Source: Solirubrobacter soli DSM 22325 (GTDB lineage: Bacteria > Actinomycetota > Thermoleophilia > Solirubrobacterales > Solirubrobacteraceae). From it: 64,000 nucleotides of DNA. Shown piece by piece: positions 24,654 to 33,203 of the stretch. A program made the position numbers and the translations under genes. The notes below the pieces were generated by a model. That model searched no databases, was not told the DNA's origin, and saw nothing but the letters and a program-made list of their open reading frames with translations. The number at the start of each line of letters is the position of its first letter. Position 1 is the stretch's first letter. The DNA lies in contig NZ_AUIK01000001.1 of assembly GCF_000423665.1 (NCBI RefSeq), positions 748,422 to 812,421 of the forward strand, given 5' to 3'.

Positions 24654-25120
24654 ACGACGTCGACCGGCTGCTCTCGCTGGAGCAGATCCGCGCGCTGATC
24701 GCCACCTACGCGATCAGCTTCGACGACAAGGACTGGGATCGATTCGGCACGCTCTGGACCGAGGACGCGGCGTTCGCCGTCGTCGGTCAGCAGGCGTTCG
24801 AGGGCCGCGACGCGATGCTCGAGTTCCTCACGACGTGCCTGCCCGACGACTACGGCGGCAAGCACATGAACTCGCCGCCGCTGATCGAGCTCGCGCCCGA
24901 CGGCGAGAGCGCCACGGCGTACACGGACGTGGTGTGGATCCCGCAGAACTTCGAGAACGCGATCGTCGCGCGCTACCGCGACTCGCTGGTGCGGCGCGAC
25001 GGGCGCTGGCTGTTCGCCCGGCGTGAGGAGACGCCGCTGCAGTTCAAGCCGGGGCCGCCGCCGATGTCCGACACGGCGGTCGGGGTCAGCGGCGCCACGA
25101 TGCGCACGGAGGGGGTCTAG
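24650..25120 (+). CDS. SnoaL-like / NTF2-fold protein
   Basis: 156-residue NTF2-fold protein: LLSLEQIRALIATYAISFDDKDWDRFGTLWTEDAAF in two parts opens the fold, with a DGRWLFARREE final strand and a 30-residue tail. ATGA overlap with the EthD-like gene. Polyketide-cyclase, dehydratase and isomerase activities are all known for the fold; the residues give no decision. Related in fold to the proteins at 12953 and 37176. Confidence 0.72.
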   Translation: MNDVDRLLSLEQIRALIATYAISFDDKDWDRFGTLWTEDAAFAVVGQQAFEGRDAMLEFLTTCLPDDYGGKHMNSPPLIELAPDGESATAYTDVVWIPQNFENAIVARYRDSLVRRDGRWLFARREETPLQFKPGPPPMSDTAVGVSGATMRTEGV

Positions 25121-26005
25121 ATGGAGCTCGCGGATCTGATCGAGCCGGGGGCTGAGCTGCGCAAGCTCGGCGAGGGCTACCAGTTCACCGAGGGCCCGGT
25201 CTGGGTCGCCTCACGCAACTGCCTGGAGTTCGTCGACATCCCCAGCGACGTGCGCTGGCGCTGGACCGAGGAGCGCGGGATGGAGGTCTCGCTCCAGCCG
25301 ATGTTCAAGGCCAGTGGGCTGGCGCTCGACACGGAAGGCCGGATCGTCGCCTGCGAGGGCCTGTCGAGTTGCGTGGCGCGGTTCGAGAACGGCCGGCGCG
25401 AGGTGATCGCCTACCACTACAACGGCGTCTACCTCAACAGCCCGAACGACCTCGTCACGCGTTCGGACGGCAGCATCTACTTCACGGACCCCGACTACGG
25501 GCGCTGGAACGACTGGATCGGGCTCGAGCGCACGAAGCTGCTGGGCTTCCGCGGCGTCTACCGGATCGCCCCCGACGGTGAGCTGCACCTGGTGGTCGCC
25601 CAGGACGAGTTCGACCAGCCCAACGGGATCACGTTCTCCCCGGACGAGACGCTGCTCTACGTCAACGACTCCTCGCAGCGCTACGTCAAGGTGTTCGACG
25701 TCGCGCCCGACGGGTCGCTGAGCAACGGGCGCCTGTTCGCCGAGAACATCGGGTCCGGCATCCCGCGCGACGGCAACGTCGACGGGATGGAGTGCGATGA
25801 GCACGGGAACGTCTGGGTCACCGGTCCGGGCGGCGTCTGGGTGCTCACCCCAGAGGGCGAGCACCTCGGCACCGTGGCGACGCCGGAGGTGTGCGGGAGC
25901 CTCGCGTGGGGCGGTGAGGACATGCACTCGCTGTTCCTGATGACCTCGACCACCGTCCACGTGGTGCGCACGAAGGTCGGTCCGCCGCCGCTGCCGGGGT
26001 CGTGA
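25121..26005 (+). CDS. SMP-30/gluconolactonase family protein
   Basis: 294-residue six-bladed beta-propeller lactonase-like protein. GYQFTEGPVWVASRNCLEF near residue 22 supplies the metal-binding glutamate; LNSPNDLVTRSDGSIYFTDPDYG near 110 and QPNGITFSPDETLLYVNDSS near 165 carry the asparagines, and VDGMECDEHGNVWVTGPGG near 220 the aspartate, as in gluconolactonases. It opens sugar-type or other lactones. ATG follows the SnoaL-like stop directly. With the MBL lactonase and GMC dehydrogenase next door, the operon has an oxidise-then-hydrolyse-lactone logic. Confidence 0.85.
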   Translation: MELADLIEPGAELRKLGEGYQFTEGPVWVASRNCLEFVDIPSDVRWRWTEERGMEVSLQPMFKASGLALDTEGRIVACEGLSSCVARFENGRREVIAYHYNGVYLNSPNDLVTRSDGSIYFTDPDYGRWNDWIGLERTKLLGFRGVYRIAPDGELHLVVAQDEFDQPNGITFSPDETLLYVNDSSQRYVKVFDVAPDGSLSNGRLFAENIGSGIPRDGNVDGMECDEHGNVWVTGPGGVWVLTPEGEHLGTVATPEVCGSLAWGGEDMHSLFLMTSTTVHVVRTKVGPPPLPGS

Positions 26006-26805
26006 TGAGCGACATCCGGCTGTACATGTTCGACGGCGGCATCACCCACCTGCCGCTGCGCAACTTCACGTTCGGCAAGGGCGGCGACGGCGAGATGATC
26101 ACCACGCCGACGCCGTTCTTCCTGCTCACCCACCCGCGCGGGAACGCCGTCATCGACGGCGGCAACCCGCCGGAGGTCGCCGTCGACGCCGCCAAGCACT
26201 GGGGCCCGATCACGGAGATGTCGACGCCGGTGATGCGCCCCGACCAGGCGTTGCTGCCGTCGCTTGAGCGCGTGGGGATCGACCCGGCGAGCATCCGCTG
26301 GGTCGTCCAGACGCACCTGCACCTGGATCACACCGGGGGCGTCGCGGTGATCGACCGGCTGCCGAACGCCGAGGTGCTCGTGACGCGCGCCGAGTACGAC
26401 CACGCGCACGCGCCCGACCCGCTCACGCGCATCAGCTACGTGCTCGCCGACTACGCCAAGCCCGGCGTCCCGTGGGCGATCCTCGAGGACGCCGAGGACG
26501 GCTACGACGTCTACGGCGACGGCACGCTGATCGGCTGGCGTTCGCCGGGCCACTCGGCGGGCCACATGTCCTTCGAGGTCAACCTGCCCAGCGGCGACAC
26601 GTACCTCCTGTGCGGCGACGCCGCCAACGCGCGCGACCACTGGGACAACGGCGCGCTGCCCGGGTTCATGTTCTCGGCGGCCGACACCGCGCGCTCGCTG
26701 AGCCGGCTCAAGCGGCTGGCGTGGCGGCGCGACGCGATCGTCGTCACCGGTCACGACCCGGGCCTGTGGGACGAGTTCAAGCGGGCGCCCGAGTTCTATT
26801 CGTGA
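26005..26805 (+). CDS. MBL-fold metallohydrolase, AttM/AiiA-type lactonase-like
   Basis: 266-residue metallo-beta-lactamase-fold hydrolase. The zinc motif HLHLDHTGG (HxHxDH) is near residue 102, HSAGH near 182, the bridging aspartate in LLCGDAANARDH near 201 and a final GHDP near 250. N-terminal MFDGGITHLP and the spacing match the N-acyl homoserine lactonase branch, but in a catabolic operon it more likely opens a pathway lactone. ATG at 26005 overlaps the previous TGA by one base; a GTG three bases earlier is possible. Confidence 0.83.
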   Translation: MSDIRLYMFDGGITHLPLRNFTFGKGGDGEMITTPTPFFLLTHPRGNAVIDGGNPPEVAVDAAKHWGPITEMSTPVMRPDQALLPSLERVGIDPASIRWVVQTHLHLDHTGGVAVIDRLPNAEVLVTRAEYDHAHAPDPLTRISYVLADYAKPGVPWAILEDAEDGYDVYGDGTLIGWRSPGHSAGHMSFEVNLPSGDTYLLCGDAANARDHWDNGALPGFMFSAADTARSLSRLKRLAWRRDAIVVTGHDPGLWDEFKRAPEFYS

Positions 26806-27122
26806 TCGCGGCGATCGCCGAACGCTTGATCCCGGGCGCGCGCGAGGCGGGCGTCGACATCTACATGCAGGCGCACCGCGACGCGTTCGCCGGTGCGCTG
26901 GAGGCGCTCGCGGGGTTCGAGGAGGCGGCCGACCAGGACGCGCTGCTGCTGGCGCTCGAGCGCGAGCGGCCGGACCTCTTCGAGCCGCTGCTCGCCCACG
27001 CCCGCCAGGGCATGTTCGGCGATCCGTCGTACGGCGGGAACATCGGCCGCGCCGGCTGGGCGCTGCTCGGCTACCCCGGCCCGCGGCCCGTCTGGACCGC
27101 CGCCGAGCAGGAGCTCGTGTGA
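26802..27122 (+). CDS. Gluconate 2-dehydrogenase subunit 3 family protein
   Basis: 106-residue small subunit, recognised by the end motif DPSYGGNIGRAGWALLGYPGP, split here as DPSYGGN near 81 and GWALLGYPGPRP near 92, which matches the family's DPxYGGNxxxxGWxxxGxPG. It partners a GMC-type FAD subunit, which directly follows. Most members carry a Tat signal; this one has none, suggesting a cytoplasmic complex or transport with its partner. GTG start overlaps the MBL stop (GTGA) and its stop overlaps the next GTG (GTGA). Confidence 0.8.
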   Translation: MIAAIAERLIPGAREAGVDIYMQAHRDAFAGALEALAGFEEAADQDALLLALERERPDLFEPLLAHARQGMFGDPSYGGNIGRAGWALLGYPGPRPVWTAAEQELV

Positions 27123-28594
27123 CCGACGTCGTGCTCGTCGGGCTGGGCGGGGCGGGCGGGATCGCGGCCGACGTGCTGACCGCGGCGGGCGCCGAGGTCG
27201 TCGCGCTCGAGGCCGGCCCGCGGCGCAGCGCCGCGGAGATGACGTTCGACGAGATCCGCAACGACGTGCGCGAGTGGCTGGCCGAGCCGAAGGCGCGCGG
27301 CGAGCTGCCGACGTTCAGATATCGGGAGGACGAGCCGGCCGGCGAGTCACCGCACCCGATGCTGATGGCCAACGGCGTCGGCGGCTCGACGCTGCACTAC
27401 CCGGGGCTGAGCGCGCGGCTGGACTCCTACGACTTCCGCGACTGGCCGATCGGCTACGCCGAGCTCGAGCCCTACTACGCGCTGACCGAGCGCGCGATCG
27501 GCGTCACGAGCGACCTGCGCCGCACCGGCTGGACCGAGCTGATGAGCGACGCCGCGACGCGGCTCGGCTGGCATCCGCACCCCGCGCCGGCGGCGATCGA
27601 CGCCGCGCGCTGCACGTACTGCGGCTTCTGCACCTGCAACGGCTGCCACGTGATGGCCAAGGGCTCGACCGACGCGACCGTGATCCCGCGGGCGGAGGCG
27701 AGCGGGCGGCTGCACGTCCGCACCGGCGCGCGGGTCGTGCGGATCGAGGCGCGTCGCGGCCGCGCCACCGGCGTCACCTACGTGCAGGACGGGCGGACGC
27801 TCTTCCAGCCCGCCGCCGCGGTCCTCCTCGGCGCCTTCGTCTACGAGAACGCTCGCCTGCTGCTGCTGTCCGGGCTCGGCGGCGACCAGGTCGGCGCGGG
27901 CTACATGGCGCACGCGACGCCGTTCGTGCACGGCCGGTTCCCGGGCCGGCGTTTGAACCTCTTCAACGGCCTCTGGTCGCAGGCGACGTGCGTGCGCGAC
28001 TTCGACGCCGCGATGCTGACGGCGTCGCACGAGTTCAAGCCGATCGCGGCGTCCGGCCTGCACCCGCCGTCGGTGCCGCGCTGGGGCGCGGCCTGGAAGG
28101 AGTGGCTGCGGGCCAACGCGCAGTCGGTCGGGACCGTTAACGCCCAGCTCGCGACCCTCCCCTACGAGCACAACCGGCTCGACCTCGATCCGCGGCGGCG
28201 CGATCCCCACGGCGTCCCCGTCGTGCGGGTCACGCACCGGCTCGGCGAGCACGAGCGGCAGGGCTACGCCTTCATGCTCGCCCGCTTGGAGGAGTGGCTG
28301 CGCGAGGCGGGCGCCGATCTGACCTGGGCGCCGGACGGGTTGCTCGTCGACGCGCGCCACTGCTACGGCGGCACGACGATGGGCGACGATCCCGCGACCT
28401 CGGTCGTCGATCGCTGGGGGTTCGTGCACGGGATGCCGAACCTCGGCGTGCTCGGGGCCTCGACGTTCTGCTCGACCGGCAGCGTGAACCCGACGCTCAC
28501 GGTGCAGGCGCTGGCGTGGCGCACCGCGACCCGGCTTGCAGGATCAGATATGTTTTCTGATACGAAAACCACGGTCGTTGAGGAGAACGCATGA
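27119..28594 (+). CDS. GMC-type FAD-dependent oxidoreductase
   Basis: 491-residue flavoprotein, large subunit of a gluconate/sorbitol-dehydrogenase-like enzyme. FAD motif VLVGLGGAGGIAADVL at the N-terminus, with E32-A-G ending the second strand (VVALEAGPR). GSTLHYPGLSARL near 82 is the GMC signature 1; CTYCGFCTCNGCHVMAKGST near 163 has a cysteine-rich cluster that could bind metal. C-terminal CYGGTTMG and GASTFCSTGSVNPTLTVQALAWR match the family active-site end. The last 18 codons overlap symmetric site F. It probably oxidises a sugar-like or allylic alcohol. Confidence 0.85.
   Translation: MTDVVLVGLGGAGGIAADVLTAAGAEVVALEAGPRRSAAEMTFDEIRNDVREWLAEPKARGELPTFRYREDEPAGESPHPMLMANGVGGSTLHYPGLSARLDSYDFRDWPIGYAELEPYYALTERAIGVTSDLRRTGWTELMSDAATRLGWHPHPAPAAIDAARCTYCGFCTCNGCHVMAKGSTDATVIPRAEASGRLHVRTGARVVRIEARRGRATGVTYVQDGRTLFQPAAAVLLGAFVYENARLLLLSGLGGDQVGAGYMAHATPFVHGRFPGRRLNLFNGLWSQATCVRDFDAAMLTASHEFKPIAASGLHPPSVPRWGAAWKEWLRANAQSVGTVNAQLATLPYEHNRLDLDPRRRDPHGVPVVRVTHRLGEHERQGYAFMLARLEEWLREAGADLTWAPDGLLVDARHCYGGTTMGDDPATSVVDRWGFVHGMPNLGVLGASTFCSTGSVNPTLTVQALAWRTATRLAGSDMFSDTKTTVVEENA
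28541..28563 (+). promoter_or_regulatory. Symmetric -10 site F, internal promoter for the second half of the operon
   Basis: Reads GATCAGATATGTTTTCTGAT (28542-28561), arms GATCA and TGATA 11 bases apart. The plus-strand -10-like hexamer TATGTT is kept at 28549-28554, but the reverse hexamer is TCTGAT, which breaks TANNNT. This is the only site with coding sequence of the same strand behind it and no gene to serve in reverse. A GAGGAG ribosome site and the ATG at 28591 follow. Confidence 0.5.
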
Positions 28595-30069
28595 GCAGCG
28601 TGATGACGGCGCAGGAGATCGGCGGCAACGCCGTCCCCGAGGTGCCGACCCAGTTGTTCATCGGCGGCGAGTGGCGCGACGCCTCCGACGGTGCGACGTT
28701 CGACGTCGTCGCTCCCGCCTACGAGCAGCATCTGGCCACCGTCGCCGCCGCGAGCGACGCGGACGTCGACGCCGCCGTGCGCGCCGCCACCGGCGCGTGG
28801 GGCGCCACGACGCCGGCCGACCGCGGGCTGCTGCTGTTCCGGCTCGCCGACCTGATCGAGCGCGACATCGAGCTGCTCGCCACGATCGAGGGCTTCGACG
28901 TCGGCCGCCCGGCGTTCGAGCCGCGGCTCGTCGACCTCCCGAACGTCGTCGACGTCTTCCGCCATTTCGCGGGCTGGGCCGACAAGATCGAGGGTCGCTG
29001 GATCACGCCGCAGCCGTTCTTCGGCCAGCCGCGTCAGGCGTACACGATCCGCGAGCCCGTCGGCGTCGTCGGCGCGATCACGGCCTGGAACGCGCCGACG
29101 CTGATCGCCGCGTGGAAGCTCGCGCCCGCGCTCGCGGCCGGCAACACGGTCGTGCTCAAGCCGGCCGAGGACGCGCCGCTGAGCACGCTGCATCTGGCGC
29201 GCCTGATCGAGGAGGTCGGGTTCCCGGCCGGCGTCGTCAACGTCATCCCGGGCCTCGGGTCCTCGACGGGCGAGGCGCTCGTCGCCCACCCGGGCGTCGA
29301 CAAGGTCTCGTTCACCGGCAGCCCCGAGGTGGGTCGCGAGGTGGGCATCCAGGCGGCGCGCGAGTTCAAGCGCGTGACGCTCGAGCTGGGCGGCAAGTCG
29401 CCGCAGATCATCCTCGGCGACGTCGACCCGGCCGCGGTGGTCCCGGGCGTCGCGATCGGGCTCTGGGCCAACCAGGGCGAGGTGTGCGCCGCCGGCACGC
29501 GGATCCTGGTCGCTCGCGAGCGCTACGACGACGTCGTCGCCGGCCTCGCGGAGGCGGCGCGCGCGGTGTCGCTCGGCGACCCGTTCGACCCGGGCACGAC
29601 GATGGGCGCGCTGATCAACGCGCGCCAGCTGGACCGCGTCACCGGGTACATCGCGCAGGGGCGCGAGCAGGGTGCCGAGCTCGTCGCCGGCGGCGGGCGG
29701 CCGCAGCGGCCCGGGTACTTCGTCCAGCCGACGATCTTCGCCGGCGGCGACGCCGACATCTCGATCGCGCGCGACGAGATCTTCGGCCCCGTCGGCTTGG
29801 TGCGGGCGTTCGACGACGTCGAGGACGCGATCGCGCAGGCCAACGACACGCGCTACGGCCTCGCCGCCTACGTGTGGACGCGCGACATCTCGCAGGCGCA
29901 CAAGGTGGCCGCGAGCGTGCGTGCCGGCAGCGTCTGGATCAACGGCGGCGCGCCGCCGGACCCGCGGACGCCGTGGGGCGGCATGCGGACCAGCGGCGTC
30001 GGGCGCGAGCTGGGCTGGGCCGGGATCGAAGCGAACACGGAAGAGAAGACGGTGACGTTGACGCTATGA
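28591..30069 (+). CDS. Aldehyde dehydrogenase family protein
   Basis: 492-residue NAD(P)-dependent aldehyde dehydrogenase. FIGGEWRDASDGATFDVVAPAYE at the start, AWNAPTLIAAWKLAPALAAGN near 166, the general-base glutamate in LELGGKSPQ near 268, and the nucleophile in NQGEVCAAGTRIL near 301. Strong GAGGAG ribosome site, ATGA overlap with the GMC gene, and its own site F upstream. It probably acts after the GMC alcohol oxidation. About as close to betaine/vanillin-type ALDHs as to HpaE; substrate not assignable. Confidence 0.88.
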   Translation: MSSVMTAQEIGGNAVPEVPTQLFIGGEWRDASDGATFDVVAPAYEQHLATVAAASDADVDAAVRAATGAWGATTPADRGLLLFRLADLIERDIELLATIEGFDVGRPAFEPRLVDLPNVVDVFRHFAGWADKIEGRWITPQPFFGQPRQAYTIREPVGVVGAITAWNAPTLIAAWKLAPALAAGNTVVLKPAEDAPLSTLHLARLIEEVGFPAGVVNVIPGLGSSTGEALVAHPGVDKVSFTGSPEVGREVGIQAAREFKRVTLELGGKSPQIILGDVDPAAVVPGVAIGLWANQGEVCAAGTRILVARERYDDVVAGLAEAARAVSLGDPFDPGTTMGALINARQLDRVTGYIAQGREQGAELVAGGGRPQRPGYFVQPTIFAGGDADISIARDEIFGPVGLVRAFDDVEDAIAQANDTRYGLAAYVWTRDISQAHKVAASVRAGSVWINGGAPPDPRTPWGGMRTSGVGRELGWAGIEANTEEKTVTLTL

Positions 30070-30449
30070 ACGAGCAACTGTTCGAACGCGGGATCGAGAT
30101 CCGCGAGAAGATGTGGGGCCCCGCGGGGGCGCGCCAGAAGGTCGAGGGCTCGACGCCGTTCACGCGTCCGCTCGAGGACCTGGTGACCGTCTACTGCTTC
30201 GGCGAGACGTGGGGGCGCGAGCAGGAGCTCAGCCACGACATCCGCAGCATGCTGACGATCGGGATGCTGATCGCGCTCGGGCGCTCGCACGAGATCCGCG
30301 TGCACGTGCAGGGCGCGCTCGCCAACGGCGTGACCGTGGAGCAGATCCGCGAGGTGCTCCTGCACTCCGCGATCTACTGCGGGATCCCCTCGGCGGTCGA
30401 CGCGTTCCGCAACGCGGAGGCCGTGCTGCAGGAACTGGGCGCGCTGTGA
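30066..30449 (+). CDS. Carboxymuconolactone decarboxylase family protein (PcaC-like)
   Basis: 127-residue all-helical protein. LTIGMLIALGRSHEIRVHVQGALANGVTVEQIREVLLH spans the core (quoted in pieces: ALGRSHEIRVHVQGALANG and EQIREVLLHSAIYCGIP), matching the PcaC branch rather than the AhpD peroxidase branch because the CxxC pair is absent. PcaC decarboxylates gamma-carboxymuconolactone, but this family has many other roles. ATGA and GTGA overlaps with neighbours. A lactone-type intermediate would suit the two lactonases in the same operon. Confidence 0.8.
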   Translation: MNEQLFERGIEIREKMWGPAGARQKVEGSTPFTRPLEDLVTVYCFGETWGREQELSHDIRSMLTIGMLIALGRSHEIRVHVQGALANGVTVEQIREVLLHSAIYCGIPSAVDAFRNAEAVLQELGAL

Positions 30450-31303
30450 CCGTCGTCGGCTTGGTCGGCCTCGGCAACATGGGCCAGCCGATGGCCCGCA
30501 ACCTCGTGGCGGCCGGCTTCGAGCTGGTCGTCCGCGACACGGACCCCGCGCGCGCCGCGGAGTTCGGCGGCGACGCCGGCTCCCCGGCCGCGTTCGGCGC
30601 GTGCGACGTCGTGGTCACGATGCTCCCCAACGACGCGATCGTCCGCGACGCCCTGATCGGCTGGGGGCTGGGGGCGGCGCTCGAGCCGTCCGCGGTCGTC
30701 GTCGACATGAGCTCCTCCAACCCGACGGCGACCCGTGCGCTGGGCGCCGAGCTCCCCGTCGCGCTCATCGATGCGCCGGTCTCCGGCGGCGTGCCGCGGG
30801 CGCAGACGGGGACGCTCTCGATCATGGTGGGGTCCGACGACGAAGATGCGGTCGCCCGCGCGCTGCCCGTGCTGGAAGCGCTCGGCGACCGCATCTTCCG
30901 GGTCGGCCCGCTCGGTGCGGGGCATGCGCTGAAGGCCTTGAACAACTACCTCGCGGCCGCCGCGTACGCGGCGACCGCCGAGGCCTTGGCGATCGGGCAG
31001 GCGTACGGGCTGGACCCGGAGACGCTGATCTCGGTCGTCAACACGTCGACGGGACGCAGCTTCAGCACCGAGCACGTGTACGCCGAGCACGTCGTCACCG
31101 GCCGCTACGCGACGGGCTTCATGGCGCAGCTGCTGGCCAAGGACGTCGCGATCGCCGCCGACATCGCCCGCAGCGCGGGGATCGAGGCCCCGGCGCTGGA
31201 GCTCGTCAACGAGCGCTGGGCCAAGGCGATCGCCTCGCTCCCACCGGGCGCCGATCACTCCGAGGCGCACAAGCCGTGGTACGTCGGGGAGGCCGTGCAT
31301 TGA
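30446..31303 (+). CDS. NAD(P)-dependent beta-hydroxyacid dehydrogenase (3-hydroxyisobutyrate dehydrogenase family)
   Basis: 285 residues. Rossmann start VGLVGLGNMGQPMARNLVAAGF near residue 4; the substrate signature VALIDAPVSGGVPRAQTGTLSIM near 108; the catalytic lysine in GHALKALNNYLAAA near 167; cofactor end KDVAIAADIARSAG near 232. The family oxidises 3-hydroxyisobutyrate, tartronate semialdehyde or related 3-hydroxyacids. GTG start overlapping the decarboxylase stop. In this operon it could handle a hydroxyacid released after ring opening. Confidence 0.87.
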   Translation: MTVVGLVGLGNMGQPMARNLVAAGFELVVRDTDPARAAEFGGDAGSPAAFGACDVVVTMLPNDAIVRDALIGWGLGAALEPSAVVVDMSSSNPTATRALGAELPVALIDAPVSGGVPRAQTGTLSIMVGSDDEDAVARALPVLEALGDRIFRVGPLGAGHALKALNNYLAAAAYAATAEALAIGQAYGLDPETLISVVNTSTGRSFSTEHVYAEHVVTGRYATGFMAQLLAKDVAIAADIARSAGIEAPALELVNERWAKAIASLPPGADHSEAHKPWYVGEAVH

Positions 31304-32511
31304 GTGCGTTGGTCGGCTCACGGCACGGCTCCGGGCCCTCCGACGAGGGCGAGATCTCGCTGGAGGCGCTCGAGCAGAACCCGTACCCGATCTACCGCCG
31401 GCTGCGTGACGAGGGCGTGGTCTGGGTCGAGGCCGCCGGCCGCTGGCTGGTCACCCGCTGGGACGACCTCGACGCCGTCGAGCGCGACTCGGACGCCTTC
31501 ACCGCGATGGAGGAGGCGTCGCTGCAGACGCGGGTGATGGGGCGCACGATGCTGCGCTCGGACGGCGCCGCGCACCGGCGGCTCCGCCGGGCGGCGCAGA
31601 CGGCGCTCAGCCCGCAGGCGATCGAGGGCAACTGGCTGCCGGAGTTCCGCCGCATCGCGGATGAGCTGATCGACGGCTTCGAGAGGCGCGGCGCGGCCGA
31701 CCTGATGACCGCGTTCTGCGGGCCGTTCGCGGCCCGCTGCCTCGGTCGCGTACTCGGCTTCACGGACGCGTCGGATCGCGACCTGCAGTTCTGGTCGCAG
31801 GCGCTGATGGACGCCACCGCCAACTACGCCGACGATCCGGACGTGTGGGCGGTCGGCGAGATCGCCGCGAGCCAGGTCGACGCCGCCACCGACGCGGCGA
31901 TCGAGCGCGTCCGCGCCGTTCCCGACCACTCCGTGATCAGCGCGATGGTGCACGCGGACGGCGACGGCCGGCCGCTGACCCGCGACGAGATCGTCGCGAA
32001 CACGAAACTGATGATCGGCGGTGGCCTGAACGAGCCCCGCGACGGGCTCGGCTTCGCGATCTGGGCGTTGCTCACCCACCCGGAGGCCCGCGCGCTGGTG
32101 TCGGCGGATCCCGGTGCGTGGCCGACCGTCACCGAGGAGGCGCTGCGCTGGATGTCGCCGCTGGCGATGTTTCCGCGCCAAGTTGCCAAGCCCGTGCGGC
32201 TCGCGGACACGATGTTGGAGCCGGGCGCGCGACTCGGTCTGCTCGTCGCGTCAGCCAACCGTGACGAGCGCCACTGGGCGGACGCCGACCACTTCGACGT
32301 GCGGCGGCCCAAACAGCGCACGGTCGCGTTCGGCGTCGGGCATCATTTCTGCCTCGGCGTCTGGATGGCCCGCCACCAGATCGGCGGCGCGGCGCTGCCG
32401 GCGCTGTTCGGACGACTCGACGAGCTGGCGCCGGATCTCGATAATCCGCCGGAGATCCGCGGTTGGGTCTTCCGTGGGCATACTCGCCTGCACGTCACCT
32501 GGTCGCGGTAG
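31300..32511 (+). CDS. Cytochrome P450 with non-canonical I-helix
   Basis: 403-residue bacterial P450 with haem-thiolate loop FGVGHHFCLGVWMARHQ near residue 346, the ExxR pair as EEALRW near 277, and the HxxR-equivalent DHFDVRRPKQRT. The I-helix reads MIGGGLNEPRDGLGF near 237, where most P450s have AGxxTT; the oxygen-activating threonine is replaced by asparagine-glutamate-proline, as in a minority of groups. TTG start in a TTGA overlap with the previous stop is the only overlapping start. No ferredoxin or reductase gene is adjacent. Possible role: hydroxylation or O-demethylation of an aromatic substrate. Confidence 0.85.
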   Translation: MSALVGSRHGSGPSDEGEISLEALEQNPYPIYRRLRDEGVVWVEAAGRWLVTRWDDLDAVERDSDAFTAMEEASLQTRVMGRTMLRSDGAAHRRLRRAAQTALSPQAIEGNWLPEFRRIADELIDGFERRGAADLMTAFCGPFAARCLGRVLGFTDASDRDLQFWSQALMDATANYADDPDVWAVGEIAASQVDAATDAAIERVRAVPDHSVISAMVHADGDGRPLTRDEIVANTKLMIGGGLNEPRDGLGFAIWALLTHPEARALVSADPGAWPTVTEEALRWMSPLAMFPRQVAKPVRLADTMLEPGARLGLLVASANRDERHWADADHFDVRRPKQRTVAFGVGHHFCLGVWMARHQIGGAALPALFGRLDELAPDLDNPPEIRGWVFRGHTRLHVTWSR

Positions 32512-32531
32512 CGTAGGCCCCCGGCTTAGAC

Positions 32532-33203
32532 ATGGCCCCTACACCAAAGCCCAAGAACCTCACCAAGCAAGAGCGCGTCTACCGCGAGGTCCGCGAACGG
32601 ATCCTCAGCGGCGCGTACGGTCCCGGCTACCGCGTCGTGATCGACGCGCTGGCCGAGGAGTTCGAGGTCTCCGCCCTCCCCGTGCGCGAAGCGATCCGCC
32701 GCCTCGAGGCCGAAGGGCTGGTCATCTACCGCCCCAACGCCGGCGCCCAGGTCGCACCCGCCGAACCGGGCGTCTTCGACGAGGAGATGACCGTCCTGGC
32801 GATTCTCGAGGGCTACGCCACCGCCCTCGCCGCCCCGGAGCTCAGCGCCGCCGACATCGAGCAGCTCACCGCGGTCAACGACCGCATGATCCTGGCGATG
32901 GAGCAGATGGACTCGCTCAGCTTCGGCCGCCTCAACCAGGAGTTCCACGGCCTTATCTACCAGCGCTGCCCCAACGCCGCCCTGGTCGCCATGCTCCACG
33001 ACGTCGCCCGCCGCCTCGACGCGATCCGCCGCACGGTCTTCATCCAGATCCCGTACCGCGGCGCCGAGTCCGTCAGCGAGCACCGCGGCCTGATCGACCT
33101 ACTGTCGAGCGGCGCCCCGTCGACCGAGATCGAGGCCGCGGCCCGCCAGCACAAGCTCCACACGGTCGAGTCGTTCCGCGCCTGGCAGCGCGAACACGCC
33201 TGA
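32532..33203 (+). CDS. GntR family regulator, FCD (FadR-type) domain
   Basis: 223-residue regulator. Winged HTH at residues 10-75 (VYREVRERILSGAYGPGYRV, then VSALPVREAIRRLEAEGLV); FCD helical effector domain at 85-215 with candidate metal histidines in LNQEFHGLIYQ and SVSEHRGLIDLL. Such proteins sense small acids and usually repress catabolic operons. It lies 20 bases after the P450 at the end of the ten-gene chain and is the only transcription factor inside the island, so it is the leading candidate for the seven dyad sites. That link is inferred. Confidence 0.88.
   Translation: MAPTPKPKNLTKQERVYREVRERILSGAYGPGYRVVIDALAEEFEVSALPVREAIRRLEAEGLVIYRPNAGAQVAPAEPGVFDEEMTVLAILEGYATALAAPELSAADIEQLTAVNDRMILAMEQMDSLSFGRLNQEFHGLIYQRCPNAALVAMLHDVARRLDAIRRTVFIQIPYRGAESVSEHRGLIDLLSSGAPSTEIEAAARQHKLHTVESFRAWQREHA

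Noticed and set aside
26005..26805. Quorum-quenching N-acyl homoserine lactonase as primary function
   Set aside because: The fold and motifs fit, but the gene is locked in a catabolic chain beside a second lactonase and no LuxI/LuxR system is present; a pathway lactone is likelier.
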